Source: Actinomycetes bacterium
GTDB taxonomy: Bacteria; Actinomycetota; Coriobacteriia; Anaerosomatales; Anaerosomataceae
Direction of reading: 5' to 3'
Assembly (NCBI GenBank): GCA_022839745.1
Contig: JALHJB010000008.1
Coordinates: 1 to 64,000 of the forward strand
Length of the DNA: 64,000 bases
In this document: piece by piece, positions 19,079 to 27,172 of the stretch
Numbering within the stretch: position 1 is the stretch's first letter
Layout: each line of letters opens with the position of its first letter
Made by a program: the position numbers and the translations under genes
The notes under the pieces: model-generated
The model's database searches: none
What the model was told of the DNA's origin: nothing
Seen by the model: only the letters and a program-made list of their open reading frames with translations

Positions 19079-20229
19079 TGGAGACGCAGCTGACGGCGCT
19101 CGTATCGGCCGCGCTGGACGTGGTCGGCGATCCCACGAGCAACCTCACGGCCGCGGTATTCCTCATGGCTGCGATGGTGCTCCTGGTTTTGATCATCGTG
19201 CTGACGGCGATCATCGTGATGCTGCCAGGCGGACGGCGCCGTTCGACGCCGAAGAGCCCGGGCACGGCGCCCATGGAGGCCGGTGACGCCTCAGCGACCG
19301 ATGATGATCGGACTGCACCGACCGAGGACGAGACGAAGGCGTCCCCGGTGACGCATGTGCGGCCCGCACGATCCAGGCGAGGATCGGCGTGGATCTTAGC
19401 GATCGGTCTTGTGGCCGCTCTTGGCGCCGGGTACATCGGTACGGCGCAGAGTTCGTATTGCCTGACCTGTCACGCAGAGGTCAGGTCAGATGCCCGGGGC
19501 GGCGCGCATGCCGATACCGCATGCGTGAGCTGTCACGAGGACACCACCGCGCTTGTGTCGAACACCGTGCGGCGTGCGAGCGACATCGCGGCCCACTACG
19601 GCATCGGCTCCTCGGCCTACGGCAACCGCGTACCCTCGGACAGATGTCATTCCTGTCATCGGGATATCGGCGAGACCGTGACCCGCAATGATGAGACCGG
19701 TGTGATGATGTCGCACGCGGAGCCGCTTGAGGCGGGATACGCGTGTGCCGACTGTCACCGCTCGGAGGAGCACGCCGACATGGCCATGCCGGTGGGGATG
19801 TCCGTGTGTCTTGCGTGTCACGATGCGGAGAACGCGAGCGCCGAGTGCGACACCTGCCACGCGAAGGATACCAGCGCGGCGTCAGGGCTCGCGGGAGAGC
19901 GTATCTACGGTACCGCCACGATCACCCGCACCGACTGTGAGGGCTGCCACTCCATGGAGTCGTGCGACGCCTGCCATGGCATCAGGATGCCGCATCCGGA
20001 GGAGTTCTTGCGCACGCACCCTCGCTACTCGGGTTTCCACCTGAAGGAGCTCTGTTTCGAGCAGTGCCACACGCAGGGCGACTGCGGGAAGTGCCACGCG
20101 CCCTGGAACGGGCACGAGCCGAACTTCAGGGAGACGCACAAGCGCTACGCGAAGGACTCGGCGTGCAACACGTGTCACGATCAGCACGAGGGTCCCATGT
20201 GCGACCTGTGTCACGACTTCAACCGGTAG
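19075..20229 (+). CDS. Membrane-anchored multiheme cytochrome (about 12 hemes)
   Basis: A 384-residue protein with two membrane helices (residues ~25-50 and ~103-122) separated by an acidic, Thr/Ala-rich linker, then a heme domain. I count eleven CXXCH motifs (CLTCH, CVSCH, CHSCH, CADCH, CLACH, CDTCH, CEGCH, CDACH, CGKCH, CNTCH, CDLCH) and one CX3CH (CFEQCH). The double ATG at 19075/19078 overlaps the previous stop, so the two cytochromes are co-translated. It resembles its neighbour in heme density and in the MPH and HP segments between hemes, suggesting a duplicated architecture. It probably forms a membrane-to-surface electron conduit with its neighbour. Confidence 0.82.
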   Translation: MMETQLTALVSAALDVVGDPTSNLTAAVFLMAAMVLLVLIIVLTAIIVMLPGGRRRSTPKSPGTAPMEAGDASATDDDRTAPTEDETKASPVTHVRPARSRRGSAWILAIGLVAALGAGYIGTAQSSYCLTCHAEVRSDARGGAHADTACVSCHEDTTALVSNTVRRASDIAAHYGIGSSAYGNRVPSDRCHSCHRDIGETVTRNDETGVMMSHAEPLEAGYACADCHRSEEHADMAMPVGMSVCLACHDAENASAECDTCHAKDTSAASGLAGERIYGTATITRTDCEGCHSMESCDACHGIRMPHPEEFLRTHPRYSGFHLKELCFEQCHTQGDCGKCHAPWNGHEPNFRETHKRYAKDSACNTCHDQHEGPMCDLCHDFNR

Positions 20230-20327
20230 CCGTGGGCGTGGGCGGCCTGCATCGGCACGGTGACCGATCCTGACGCTGTGGTGCCAGACTCGGGACTCGT
20301 GGCGCGGCGGGCGACGGACAGCAATGG

Positions 20328-20333
20328 TAGAAT
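20328..20333 (+). promoter_or_regulatory. Putative -10 element of leuD-leuB
   Basis: TAGAAT (20328-20333) lies 37 bp before the leuD ATG, in the 141-bp gap after the cytochrome genes. No good -35 is visible. Confidence 0.4.
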
Positions 20334-20370
20334 CCAGCTCTGCGCTGTCCGCTCCCAGGGAGGCGATCCC

Positions 20371-20865
20371 ATGCAGTTCTCCGGTACCGCTCACGTATAC
20401 GGTCGCGACGTCGATACCGACGTCATCATTCCCGCTCGCTACCTCAATACGAGCGACCCCGACGCGCTTGCGTTGCATTGTATGGAGGACCTTGACCCCG
20501 GGTTCGTGAAGAAGGTCGAACCCGGCGACATCCTGGTGGCCGACGAGAACTTCGGCTGCGGTTCAAGCCGTGAGCACGCCCCGATAGCCATCAAGGCGGC
20601 GGGCGTGTCGGTGGTGATCGCCAAGAGCTTCGCACGCATCTTCTACCGCAACGCGATCAACACGGGCCTCCCGATCATGGAGGCCCCGGAGGCCGTCGAC
20701 GGCATCAGCGACGGCGACCGCGTGACCGTCGACGCCGACGCTGGCGTGATCACCAACGAGACGACCGGTGCGGTGTTCTCCGCCCAGCCGTTCCCCCCGT
20801 TCATCAAGGACATCATCGAGGGCGGCGGCCTGGTGGAGTCGACCAGGAAGAAGGCCGCACGGTGA
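20371..20865 (+). CDS. leuD: 3-isopropylmalate dehydratase, small subunit
   Basis: The 164-residue swivelling domain partners LeuC. Family motifs are [17 protein letters not shown] and the substrate-binding loop [12 protein letters not shown], plus [18 protein letters not shown] chose ATG 20371, with GGGAGG 11-16 bp upstream, because the family N-terminus starts there; the open frame reaches back to 20260 without similarity. It overlaps leuB by 4 bp (GTGA). Confidence 0.95.
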   Translation: MQFSGTAHVYGRDVDTDVIIPARYLNTSDPDALALHCMEDLDPGFVKKVEPGDILVADENFGCGSSREHAPIAIKAAGVSVVIAKSFARIFYRNAINTGLPIMEAPEAVDGISDGDRVTVDADAGVITNETTGAVFSAQPFPPFIKDIIEGGGLVESTRKKAAR

Positions 20866-21974
20866 CCACCTACCGTATCTGCCTGCTTCCCGGCGATGGC
20901 ATCGGTCCGGAGATCATCGCCGAGGCCGTGAAGGTCCTCGGCGTCATCGGCGAGCGCGCTGGCGTGACTTTCGAGTTCACCGAGGCGCTCCTGGGTGGGG
21001 CGGCGATCGATGCCACGGGTACCGCGCTTCCAGAGGCCACGCTTGAGGCCGCCCACGCTGCTGACGCCGTGTTGCTGGCCGCTATCGGTGGGCCGAAGTG
21101 GGACACCACCGATCCTGCGAAGCCACGCCCGGAGCAGGGGCTCCTCGGCATCCGTAAGGCGCTCGGGCTGTACGCAAACTTGCGACCCGTCAAGATCTTC
21201 GATGCCCTGCGCGACGCGAGCTCGCTCAAGCCCGAGTATCTCGAGGGCGTGGACATGTTGATCGTCCGCGAGCTCACCGGCGGCCTGTACTTCGGCGTGC
21301 GCGCTCGCGAGACTGGCGTGGAGGGCGCCGCCACCGGCGGCGGTCCGGGGATGCGCGCGTATGACACGCTCGACTACCGCGAGTTCGAGATCGAGCGGAT
21401 CGCTCGCACCGCCTTCGAGGCGGCGCGTACACGGCGCGGACGGGTGCACTCGGTGGACAAGGCCAACGTGCTCGAGTCCAGCCGCCTGTGGCGAGAGGTC
21501 GTCCATCGCCTGCACGAGGCGGAGTTCCCGGATGTGGAGCTCGTCGACCAGCTTGTCGACAACACCGCGATGCAACTCATCCGCACGCCCGCGCAGTTCG
21601 ACGTGATGGTGACCGAGAACATGTTCGGCGACATCCTCTCCGATGAAGCCTCGATGCTCACCGGCTCGCTCGGCATGCTTGCCAGCGCATCGCTTGGCGA
21701 CGGCACCGCGCTCTACGAGCCATCACACGGCTCGGCGCCCGACATCGCAGGGCAGGGGGTCGCCAACCCGCTCGCGATGCTGCTGTCCGTCGAACTCATG
21801 CTTCGCTATAGCTTCAGCATGCACACCGAGGCAGACGCGCTCGCGTCGGCCATCGAAGGCGTGCTTGCCGATGGGTGGCGCACGCGCGACATCGCGGATG
21901 CTTCCACTCTGCCGCAGAAGACGGTGGGTACGAGCGCCATGGGCGATCTCGTGGTGGAGCGGCTACGGGGATAG
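20862..21974 (+). CDS. leuB: 3-isopropylmalate dehydrogenase
   Basis: It oxidises and decarboxylates 3-isopropylmalate to 2-oxoisocaproate with NAD+. The 370-residue protein starts at GTG overlapping leuD. Motifs: [12 protein letters not shown], substrate Arg in ANLRPVK and [10 protein letters not shown], the Lys in [13 protein letters not shown], metal Asp in [12 protein letters not shown], and the cofactor segment [15 protein letters not shown]. It completes the leucine branch with leuA, leuC and leuD. Confidence 0.96.
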   Translation: MTTYRICLLPGDGIGPEIIAEAVKVLGVIGERAGVTFEFTEALLGGAAIDATGTALPEATLEAAHAADAVLLAAIGGPKWDTTDPAKPRPEQGLLGIRKALGLYANLRPVKIFDALRDASSLKPEYLEGVDMLIVRELTGGLYFGVRARETGVEGAATGGGPGMRAYDTLDYREFEIERIARTAFEAARTRRGRVHSVDKANVLESSRLWREVVHRLHEAEFPDVELVDQLVDNTAMQLIRTPAQFDVMVTENMFGDILSDEASMLTGSLGMLASASLGDGTALYEPSHGSAPDIAGQGVANPLAMLLSVELMLRYSFSMHTEADALASAIEGVLADGWRTRDIADASTLPQKTVGTSAMGDLVVERLRG

Positions 21975-21978
21975 GATC

Positions 21979-22989
21979 GTGCAGACCGCCCCGCGAAACC
22001 TCGTTCGCTGGCTTGCGATCGCCGCGCTCGGCAGTGCGGTCGTGTCGGCCGCACTCGTGGTGGTCGGCGACGGCCCGGCCGTGGCGGCCGCGCTCCGCGG
22101 GTTCGACCTGCTCACGCTCGTCTGGATGCTGCTTCTTGGGGCGCTGAGCTTCGCGGTCCGCTCCGTCCGATGGGGCGCGCTGATGCGTGTCGTGGGCCAC
22201 CCCGTGTCGCTCGGCGATGCCCTCTATCTGCAGGTCTCCGGTCAGGCGATGACCGTCACTCCCGGACGTGTGGGTGAGGTCGTGAAGCCGTGGCTGGCTC
22301 GCGAGCTTTCCGGCATGCGGCTCACGCGCGGGGTGTCGCTGGTGTTCGCCGAGCGGGTGGCCGACCTCATCGCGGTATGCGTGCTCGCACTCGGCGGTCT
22401 GTCGGCGCTCGGCGGAGCCACCTGGGTGCTGGTGCTCGGCATCGCGGTCGTTGTAGGGGGCACGGCGCTCGCTGGTTCGTCGTGGTTCCACGAGCTGGCG
22501 CTGCGTGCGGTGCGCTCGCGCGAGCGTGCCAGGGCACATGAGGCCTCGGCGGAGGCGATCGCCGATACGCTCGGGCGGGCGCTGCACTGGCGGGTGCTCG
22601 CGTGGTCGGTCCCGGCGTCGGTGGTGGCCTGGGGGCTTGAGGGCGTCGGGTTCGTGCTGTGTCTTCACGCGTTCGGCTTTGGAACGCTTGACGCGTTCGC
22701 GGGTGTATCGGTCTACGCGGTAGCCACGATCGCCGGCGCCTTCTCGTTCCTCCCTGGTGGGATCGGCCTCACCGAGGCCTCGATGGCGGGCGTGCTCATC
22801 GCGGCGGGGATGCCGGCGGCCGCCGCCTCAGGCGCCACACTGGTGACACGCGTGGCCACGCTGTGGTGGGGCGTGCTGCTCGGCTGGATCGCCCTCAGCT
22901 CGCGCCCGCAGCTGCTCAAGCGCGTACTGGGTGGTTCAGGCGAGGGAGAGAGCGCGCAAATGTCGGAGGCGGGTTCGCGGTTCCTATAG
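21979..22989 (+). CDS. UPF0104 / lysylphosphatidylglycerol synthase-like integral membrane protein
   Basis: A 336-residue polytopic protein with about eight membrane helices. It matches the flippase-like membrane domain of the MprF/UPF0104 family: RSVRWGALMRV, the conserved TPGRVGEVVKPWLAR segment, LVFAERVADL, and FLPGGIGLTEASMAGVL near the C-terminus. The soluble aminoacyl-transferase half of MprF is absent, so lysinylation is unlikely; such stand-alone proteins may move lipids. GTG 21979 lies 4 bp after the leuB stop, with GGGGATAGGA before it. Confidence 0.8.
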   Translation: MQTAPRNLVRWLAIAALGSAVVSAALVVVGDGPAVAAALRGFDLLTLVWMLLLGALSFAVRSVRWGALMRVVGHPVSLGDALYLQVSGQAMTVTPGRVGEVVKPWLARELSGMRLTRGVSLVFAERVADLIAVCVLALGGLSALGGATWVLVLGIAVVVGGTALAGSSWFHELALRAVRSRERARAHEASAEAIADTLGRALHWRVLAWSVPASVVAWGLEGVGFVLCLHAFGFGTLDAFAGVSVYAVATIAGAFSFLPGGIGLTEASMAGVLIAAGMPAAAASGATLVTRVATLWWGVLLGWIALSSRPQLLKRVLGGSGEGESAQMSEAGSRFL

Positions 22990-23009
22990 TTTCCTATACC
23001 TGCTACTAT
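22981..23009 (+). promoter_or_regulatory. Promoter and direct-repeat operator of the HTH-nucleotidyltransferase gene
   Basis: TTCCTATA occurs twice in direct orientation 10 bp apart (22981-22988 and 22991-22998), one helical turn. A TACTAT -10 (23004-23009) ends 6 bp before ATG 23016, implying a leaderless transcript. The HTH protein encoded next is the natural candidate to bind here. Confidence 0.5.
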
Positions 23010-23015
23010 ATTCCC

Positions 23016-23780
23016 ATGGATGAGCTCCTCGACATCGCTGCCGTGGCCAAGTACCTCGGCGTGTCTGAGCGCACGGTATACAACCATGTGCGGTCGGGCA
23101 GGTTGCCGGCGGCCAAGGTGGGTAGGCTGTGGCGGGTGCGCGCATCGGACCTCGAGGCGTGGATCGGTGCGGGTCGGACGCGCCCTGTGGTTCCGGGCCT
23201 GATGGTAGCCGAGGGCGGGCCAACGCCCTCGCGCGCGGAGCTCGAACGCGCTGTTGATGCATTCGAAGACCGGATCGAACGTCGATTGGCGTTTGCCGGT
23301 GTCCTCTCGCGTGCGTACGAAGTCCTGGGATGGCCGGTGCCGGTGGTGGTTGGCGGACATGCTGTCGAGTTCTGGACGGCGGGGGGATATGCCACCGCCG
23401 ACATAGACATGGCCGGTCCATCGGAGCCAGCCGAGCAGATACTTGCAGGGTGGGACTTCGAGCGCCAGGGTCGGCACTGGTTTGATGAGACCTTGGGGAT
23501 CGTGGTCGAGATACCCGGTTCGAGCCTGTCCTCAGGCGCGCTGGCGCACACCGCCACCGTCCGAATGGGCGGTTACACGGCCACGGTGCTCGGTGCTGAG
23601 GATCTGATCGTCGACAGGCTCTGCGCCTGCAAACACTGGAACGATGAGGAGTCCTGCATGTGGGCCGAGGCGCTGTTGGCCTCCGGATACGACCTTGATG
23701 AAGAGTATCTGCGTGAGCGCGCTACCGCGGAAGACGTTCTGGATCGCCTTGAGTCGCTGCGAGAAGGAGGAGTGCGATGA
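23016..23780 (+). CDS. Excisionase-type HTH protein fused to a nucleotidyltransferase-like domain
   Basis: A 254-residue two-domain protein. Residues ~4-52 form an HTH_17/MerR-like DNA-binding domain (AAVAKYLGVSERTVYNHV, then KVGRLWRVRASDLEAWI). Residues ~85-240 look like a nucleotidyltransferase fold of the AbiEii/DUF6036 kind: VVVGGHAVEFWTAGG followed by TADIDMAG with the two metal Asp, and GAEDLIVDRL. It overlaps the next small gene by 4 bp (ATGA). Two-gene nucleotidyltransferase units often act as toxin-antitoxin or defence modules. The fused HTH suggests self-regulation; no function is proven. Confidence 0.65.
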   Translation: MDELLDIAAVAKYLGVSERTVYNHVRSGRLPAAKVGRLWRVRASDLEAWIGAGRTRPVVPGLMVAEGGPTPSRAELERAVDAFEDRIERRLAFAGVLSRAYEVLGWPVPVVVGGHAVEFWTAGGYATADIDMAGPSEPAEQILAGWDFERQGRHWFDETLGIVVEIPGSSLSSGALAHTATVRMGGYTATVLGAEDLIVDRLCACKHWNDEESCMWAEALLASGYDLDEEYLRERATAEDVLDRLESLREGGVR

Positions 23781-24001
23781 ACCGCGAGTTCACGTTGGAC
23801 GCATGGCGCTCGTCGCGCGCGGCAACCGCGCGCGCGGTTGCCCGTGCCGCCAGCCGCGGACTCGCACCCCGTGCCCGGGTGCGCGACGATGAAGCACGCC
23901 GCGCGCTTGTGAGGGCGACCGTAGGCCTGGTTCGCCGGCGGGAGGACTCGGGCCGGATGCGCCGCACGGGTGAGCGCTCGTACGAGATCAGGCCACGATG
24001 A
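23777..24001 (+). CDS. Small basic protein, partner of the HTH-nucleotidyltransferase
   Basis: A 74-residue, very Arg/Ala-rich protein with no family I recognise. It is probably real: GAAGGAGG lies just upstream and its ATG overlaps the preceding stop (ATGA), so it is translationally coupled. It is predicted to be mostly helical and strongly positive, which would suit binding to nucleic acid or to an acidic partner. It may be the antidote, toxin or substrate of the nucleotidyltransferase. Confidence 0.55.
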   Translation: MNREFTLDAWRSSRAATARAVARAASRGLAPRARVRDDEARRALVRATVGLVRRREDSGRMRRTGERSYEIRPR

Positions 24002-24124
24002 GACTTAGCCGCTCCTCGGCGGAGCGTACCGCCCGGCTGGAAGAACTCGGGTAAGGTCTCCCACGTCGCGCGCTCTGCGCTACACTATCCCGATACACGT
24101 AGGCGCTCGTGAGGGGAGACTCCG

Positions 24125-25039
24125 ATGGCACTGCCCGAGGTGGACTACATCTGGATGGACGGCAAGCTCGTGCCCTGGGCGGACGCCAAGGTCCACGTCC
24201 TCACACACGCGCTGCACTACGGCACGGGCGTGTTCGAAGGCATCCGCTGCTATGCCACCGCGGACGGCCCCGCTGTCTTCCGGCTCACCGAGCACATGCA
24301 GCGTTTCGATCGTTCGGCCAGGATGCTCTTCATGGACCTCGGCTACACGGTCGAGCAGATGGTCGACGCCGTGAAGGAGACCATCCGCGAGAACAAGCTT
24401 CCCGCGTGCTACATCCGCCCGATCGCGTTCCGCGGTTACGGCTTCATGGGCGTCGACCCCATCACCTCCCCGGTCCAGGTCGCCATCGCCGTGTGGCCCT
24501 GGGAGGCGTACCTTGGCGAGGAAGCGCTCGTGAAGGGCGTGGACGTAGGCATCTCATCGTGGCGTCAGCGCAGCATCAACGCCACTCCTCCCGGCATCAA
24601 GTCATCGGCGAGCTATCTCAACTCCGGCTTCGCCAAGATCGAGGCCAACCGCCATGGCTATGCCGAGGGCATCATGCTCAACGAGGCGGGCCACGTGTGC
24701 GAGGGTACCGGCGAGAACCTGTTCGTGGTCCGCGACGGCGTGATCTCCACGCCGCCGGTCTTCGATGGCATCCTCGAGGGCATCACGCGCGATTCAGTGA
24801 TGGTCATCGCCGACAACCTCGACTACCCGGTGATCGAGGAGTCGCTCGTGCGGACCGATCTGTACACCGCCGACGAGATCTTCATGACAGGCACGGCCGC
24901 TGAAGTCGTGCCGGTGCGTTCGGTCGACGGCCACGTGATCGGTGATGCGGGCCCTGTGACACTCGAGCTGCAGAAGGCGTACTTCGAGGTCGTTCGCGGT
25001 CAGAACGACGACTACAAGGAGTGGCTGGAGTACCTCTAG
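24125..25039 (+). CDS. ilvE: Branched-chain amino acid aminotransferase
   Basis: It performs the last, reversible step of Leu/Ile/Val synthesis with PLP and glutamate. The 304-residue protein is a class IV aminotransferase: ALHYGTGVFEGIRCY near the N-terminus, the PLP Lys region SASYLNSGFAKIEANRHGY, and EGTGENLFVVRDG and FMTGTAAEVVPV further on. A TACACT -10 lies about 45 bp before ATG 24125, and GAGGGGAG before the start. It stands as its own unit. Confidence 0.94.
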   Translation: MALPEVDYIWMDGKLVPWADAKVHVLTHALHYGTGVFEGIRCYATADGPAVFRLTEHMQRFDRSARMLFMDLGYTVEQMVDAVKETIRENKLPACYIRPIAFRGYGFMGVDPITSPVQVAIAVWPWEAYLGEEALVKGVDVGISSWRQRSINATPPGIKSSASYLNSGFAKIEANRHGYAEGIMLNEAGHVCEGTGENLFVVRDGVISTPPVFDGILEGITRDSVMVIADNLDYPVIEESLVRTDLYTADEIFMTGTAAEVVPVRSVDGHVIGDAGPVTLELQKAYFEVVRGQNDDYKEWLEYL

Positions 25040-25103
25040 CGGGGGAGCGCCCGTCGCCCGCGCCGGCTGACCCCGCGCGGGGCGGGGCGCCGGAGCGACA
25101 CAC

Positions 25104-27104
25104 GTGGACAGAGCTGCCCTGATCAAGGTCCTCACCCGGGCGTCGGGTGCGCTTGCCGTCGTCCTGGTGCTGTTGCTCGCGTTCGCTGGCTACCTGGCGC
25201 ATCTTTCCACCACGCTGCCCGACCTGCGCGCGGATCCCAGCGCCATCGAGATGGCACAGACGTCCGTTGTCTACGCCGCCGATGGCTCGGTGCTCGCGGA
25301 GTGGTACGACGCCGAGGACCGCACGGTGGTGCCGTACGACTCCATTCCGCAGTCGCTCAAGGACGCCGCAGTGGCGATCGAGGATCGGCGCTTCTACGAG
25401 CACTCGGGAGTCGACGTCCAGGCCGTTGCGCGCGCGTTCTCTGTCAACACCCGGGCCGGCGAGGTGCGACAGGGCGGCTCCACCATCACCCAACAGACGG
25501 TGAAACTGCTCTTCACAGAGGGCGAGCGTACGCTCAAGCGCAAGATCGAGGAGGCGCTTCTCGCCTTGCAGCTTGAGGGCCGAGCGGACAAGGACGTCGT
25601 CCTCGGCGTCTACCTCAACATGGTATACTACGGCCACGGCGCGTATGGCGTGCAGAGCGCCGCGCAGCGGTTCTTTGGCGTCGACGCGCCCGATCTCACG
25701 CTCGAGCAGTCTGCGTTGCTCGCCGGCTGCATCCAGTCGCCCACACGGTACGACCCGTTCGTGAACCCGTCGGCCGCACTCGAGCGGCGCAACCTCGTGC
25801 TCCGGGTCATGCGCGACGAAGGCTGCATCTCGGATGCGGAGGCCGCGGACGCGGCCGCCCGTCCGCTCGGCCTGGCCGAGGGCGCTCCCATGCGGCAGCT
25901 GGTGGCTCCGTACTTCGTGGAGTATGTCCGACGGGACCTGTTGGAGGAGCTTGGCTCGGAGCGCCTGTACCGCGGCGGGCTGCGTATCCACACCACGCTT
26001 GACCCGGCGGCGCAGCGCGCGGCTGAGGCGGCGGCCAAGAGCGTGCTGCCCGACCCGGCGGACCCCGAGGTGGCGATCGCGTCGGTGCGCTGGCGCGACG
26101 GGGCGGTGGTAGCGGTGGTGGGCGGGCGCGACTTCTCGGCCGAGCAGTTCGATCTGGCCACGCAGGGCAAACGGCAGACCGGCTCGGCGTTCAAGCCGTT
26201 CGTGCTCGCCGCGGCGCTCGAGGAGGGTCACACGCTCGATTCCATGTGGGAGGCGACCCCGTTCTCCACGCCGGTGAAGGACGGCATCTGGCACGTGGAG
26301 AACTACGAGAATGCGATCACCGGCGGCACGTACTCGCTGCAGACCGCCACCACGTGGTCGATCAACACCGTGTACGCGCGCCTGATCATGGCGGTCGGCG
26401 CGGACAAGGTGGTGGACACCGCGCACCGCATGGGCATCACCTCGGAGATCAACGAAGACCCTGCGATCGCCCTTGGCGGGCTCACGCAGGGCGTATCGCC
26501 GCTTGAGATGGCCTCGGCGTTCGGCACTATCGCCAACGGGGGTCTCGCGGTGGCGCCCTCGGGGATCGACCGCGTCACCGACAGCGAGGGCGAGCTGGTG
26601 TACGCGCCCGAACGCGACGGCACGCGTGCTATCTCTGCCGAGGTCGCCTCCACGCTCGCGGGAGCGCTCGGGCAGGTGTACACGGCTGGCACCGGCAGCT
26701 CGGCGAACTTTGGCCAGTGGGCGGCGGTCAAGACCGGGACCGCGCAGTCGTGGCGTGACGCGTGGCTTGTGGGCTACTCGGGCGAGCTCAGCACCGCGGT
26801 GTGGGTAGGCTATCCCAAGGCGCAGGTGGCGATGGACAACGTCCACGGCATCCGCGTGACCGGCGGCAGCTTCCCGGCGCAGATCTGGAAGAACTACATG
26901 CAGGTGGCGTCGGTGGGGGCGTCGGCCCCGCAGGCTGTGGCGCCGGCCACGCCGGGCGCGGGCGAGCGGGAGCAGTGGGTCAGCTACACGGTGTGCGCAG
27001 AGTCGATGAAGCTCGCCGGTGCGCGCTGCCCGGAAACCATGGAGCTCGCCTTCCCGGCAGGCGCGATCTCAGATGAGGTGTGCACGCTCGAGCACGGGCG
27101 ATGA
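25104..27104 (+). CDS. Class A penicillin-binding protein (bifunctional glycosyltransferase/transpeptidase)
   Basis: A 666-residue peptidoglycan synthase with an N-terminal membrane helix (residues ~12-33). The GT51 domain has the catalytic Glu in EDRRFYEHSGVD and QGGSTITQQ; the transpeptidase has the Ser-x-x-Lys motif in TGSAFKPF, SIN in TTWSINTVYA, and KTGTAQSWRDAW. A short Pro/Ala-rich linker and a C-terminal tail with two Cys (VCAESMK, GARCPE) follow. The start is GTG 25104. Its presence shows ordinary murein synthesis. Confidence 0.93.
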   Translation: MDRAALIKVLTRASGALAVVLVLLLAFAGYLAHLSTTLPDLRADPSAIEMAQTSVVYAADGSVLAEWYDAEDRTVVPYDSIPQSLKDAAVAIEDRRFYEHSGVDVQAVARAFSVNTRAGEVRQGGSTITQQTVKLLFTEGERTLKRKIEEALLALQLEGRADKDVVLGVYLNMVYYGHGAYGVQSAAQRFFGVDAPDLTLEQSALLAGCIQSPTRYDPFVNPSAALERRNLVLRVMRDEGCISDAEAADAAARPLGLAEGAPMRQLVAPYFVEYVRRDLLEELGSERLYRGGLRIHTTLDPAAQRAAEAAAKSVLPDPADPEVAIASVRWRDGAVVAVVGGRDFSAEQFDLATQGKRQTGSAFKPFVLAAALEEGHTLDSMWEATPFSTPVKDGIWHVENYENAITGGTYSLQTATTWSINTVYARLIMAVGADKVVDTAHRMGITSEINEDPAIALGGLTQGVSPLEMASAFGTIANGGLAVAPSGIDRVTDSEGELVYAPERDGTRAISAEVASTLAGALGQVYTAGTGSSANFGQWAAVKTGTAQSWRDAWLVGYSGELSTAVWVGYPKAQVAMDNVHGIRVTGGSFPAQIWKNYMQVASVGASAPQAVAPATPGAGEREQWVSYTVCAESMKLAGARCPETMELAFPAGAISDEVCTLEHGR

Positions 27105-27131
27105 GAGCGGGTATGCGCGCCCTCTGTCCGC

Positions 27132-27137
27132 TACAAT
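27132..27137 (+). promoter_or_regulatory. -10 element of cimA
   Basis: TACAAT (27132-27137) lies 35 bp before the cimA ATG, in the 68-bp gap after the penicillin-binding protein gene. A purine-rich ribosome site (GGGGAAGGA) follows. Confidence 0.45.
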
Positions 27138-27172
27138 GAAGCCCCACCGCGCAGGGGAAGGACGAGCCTCCG

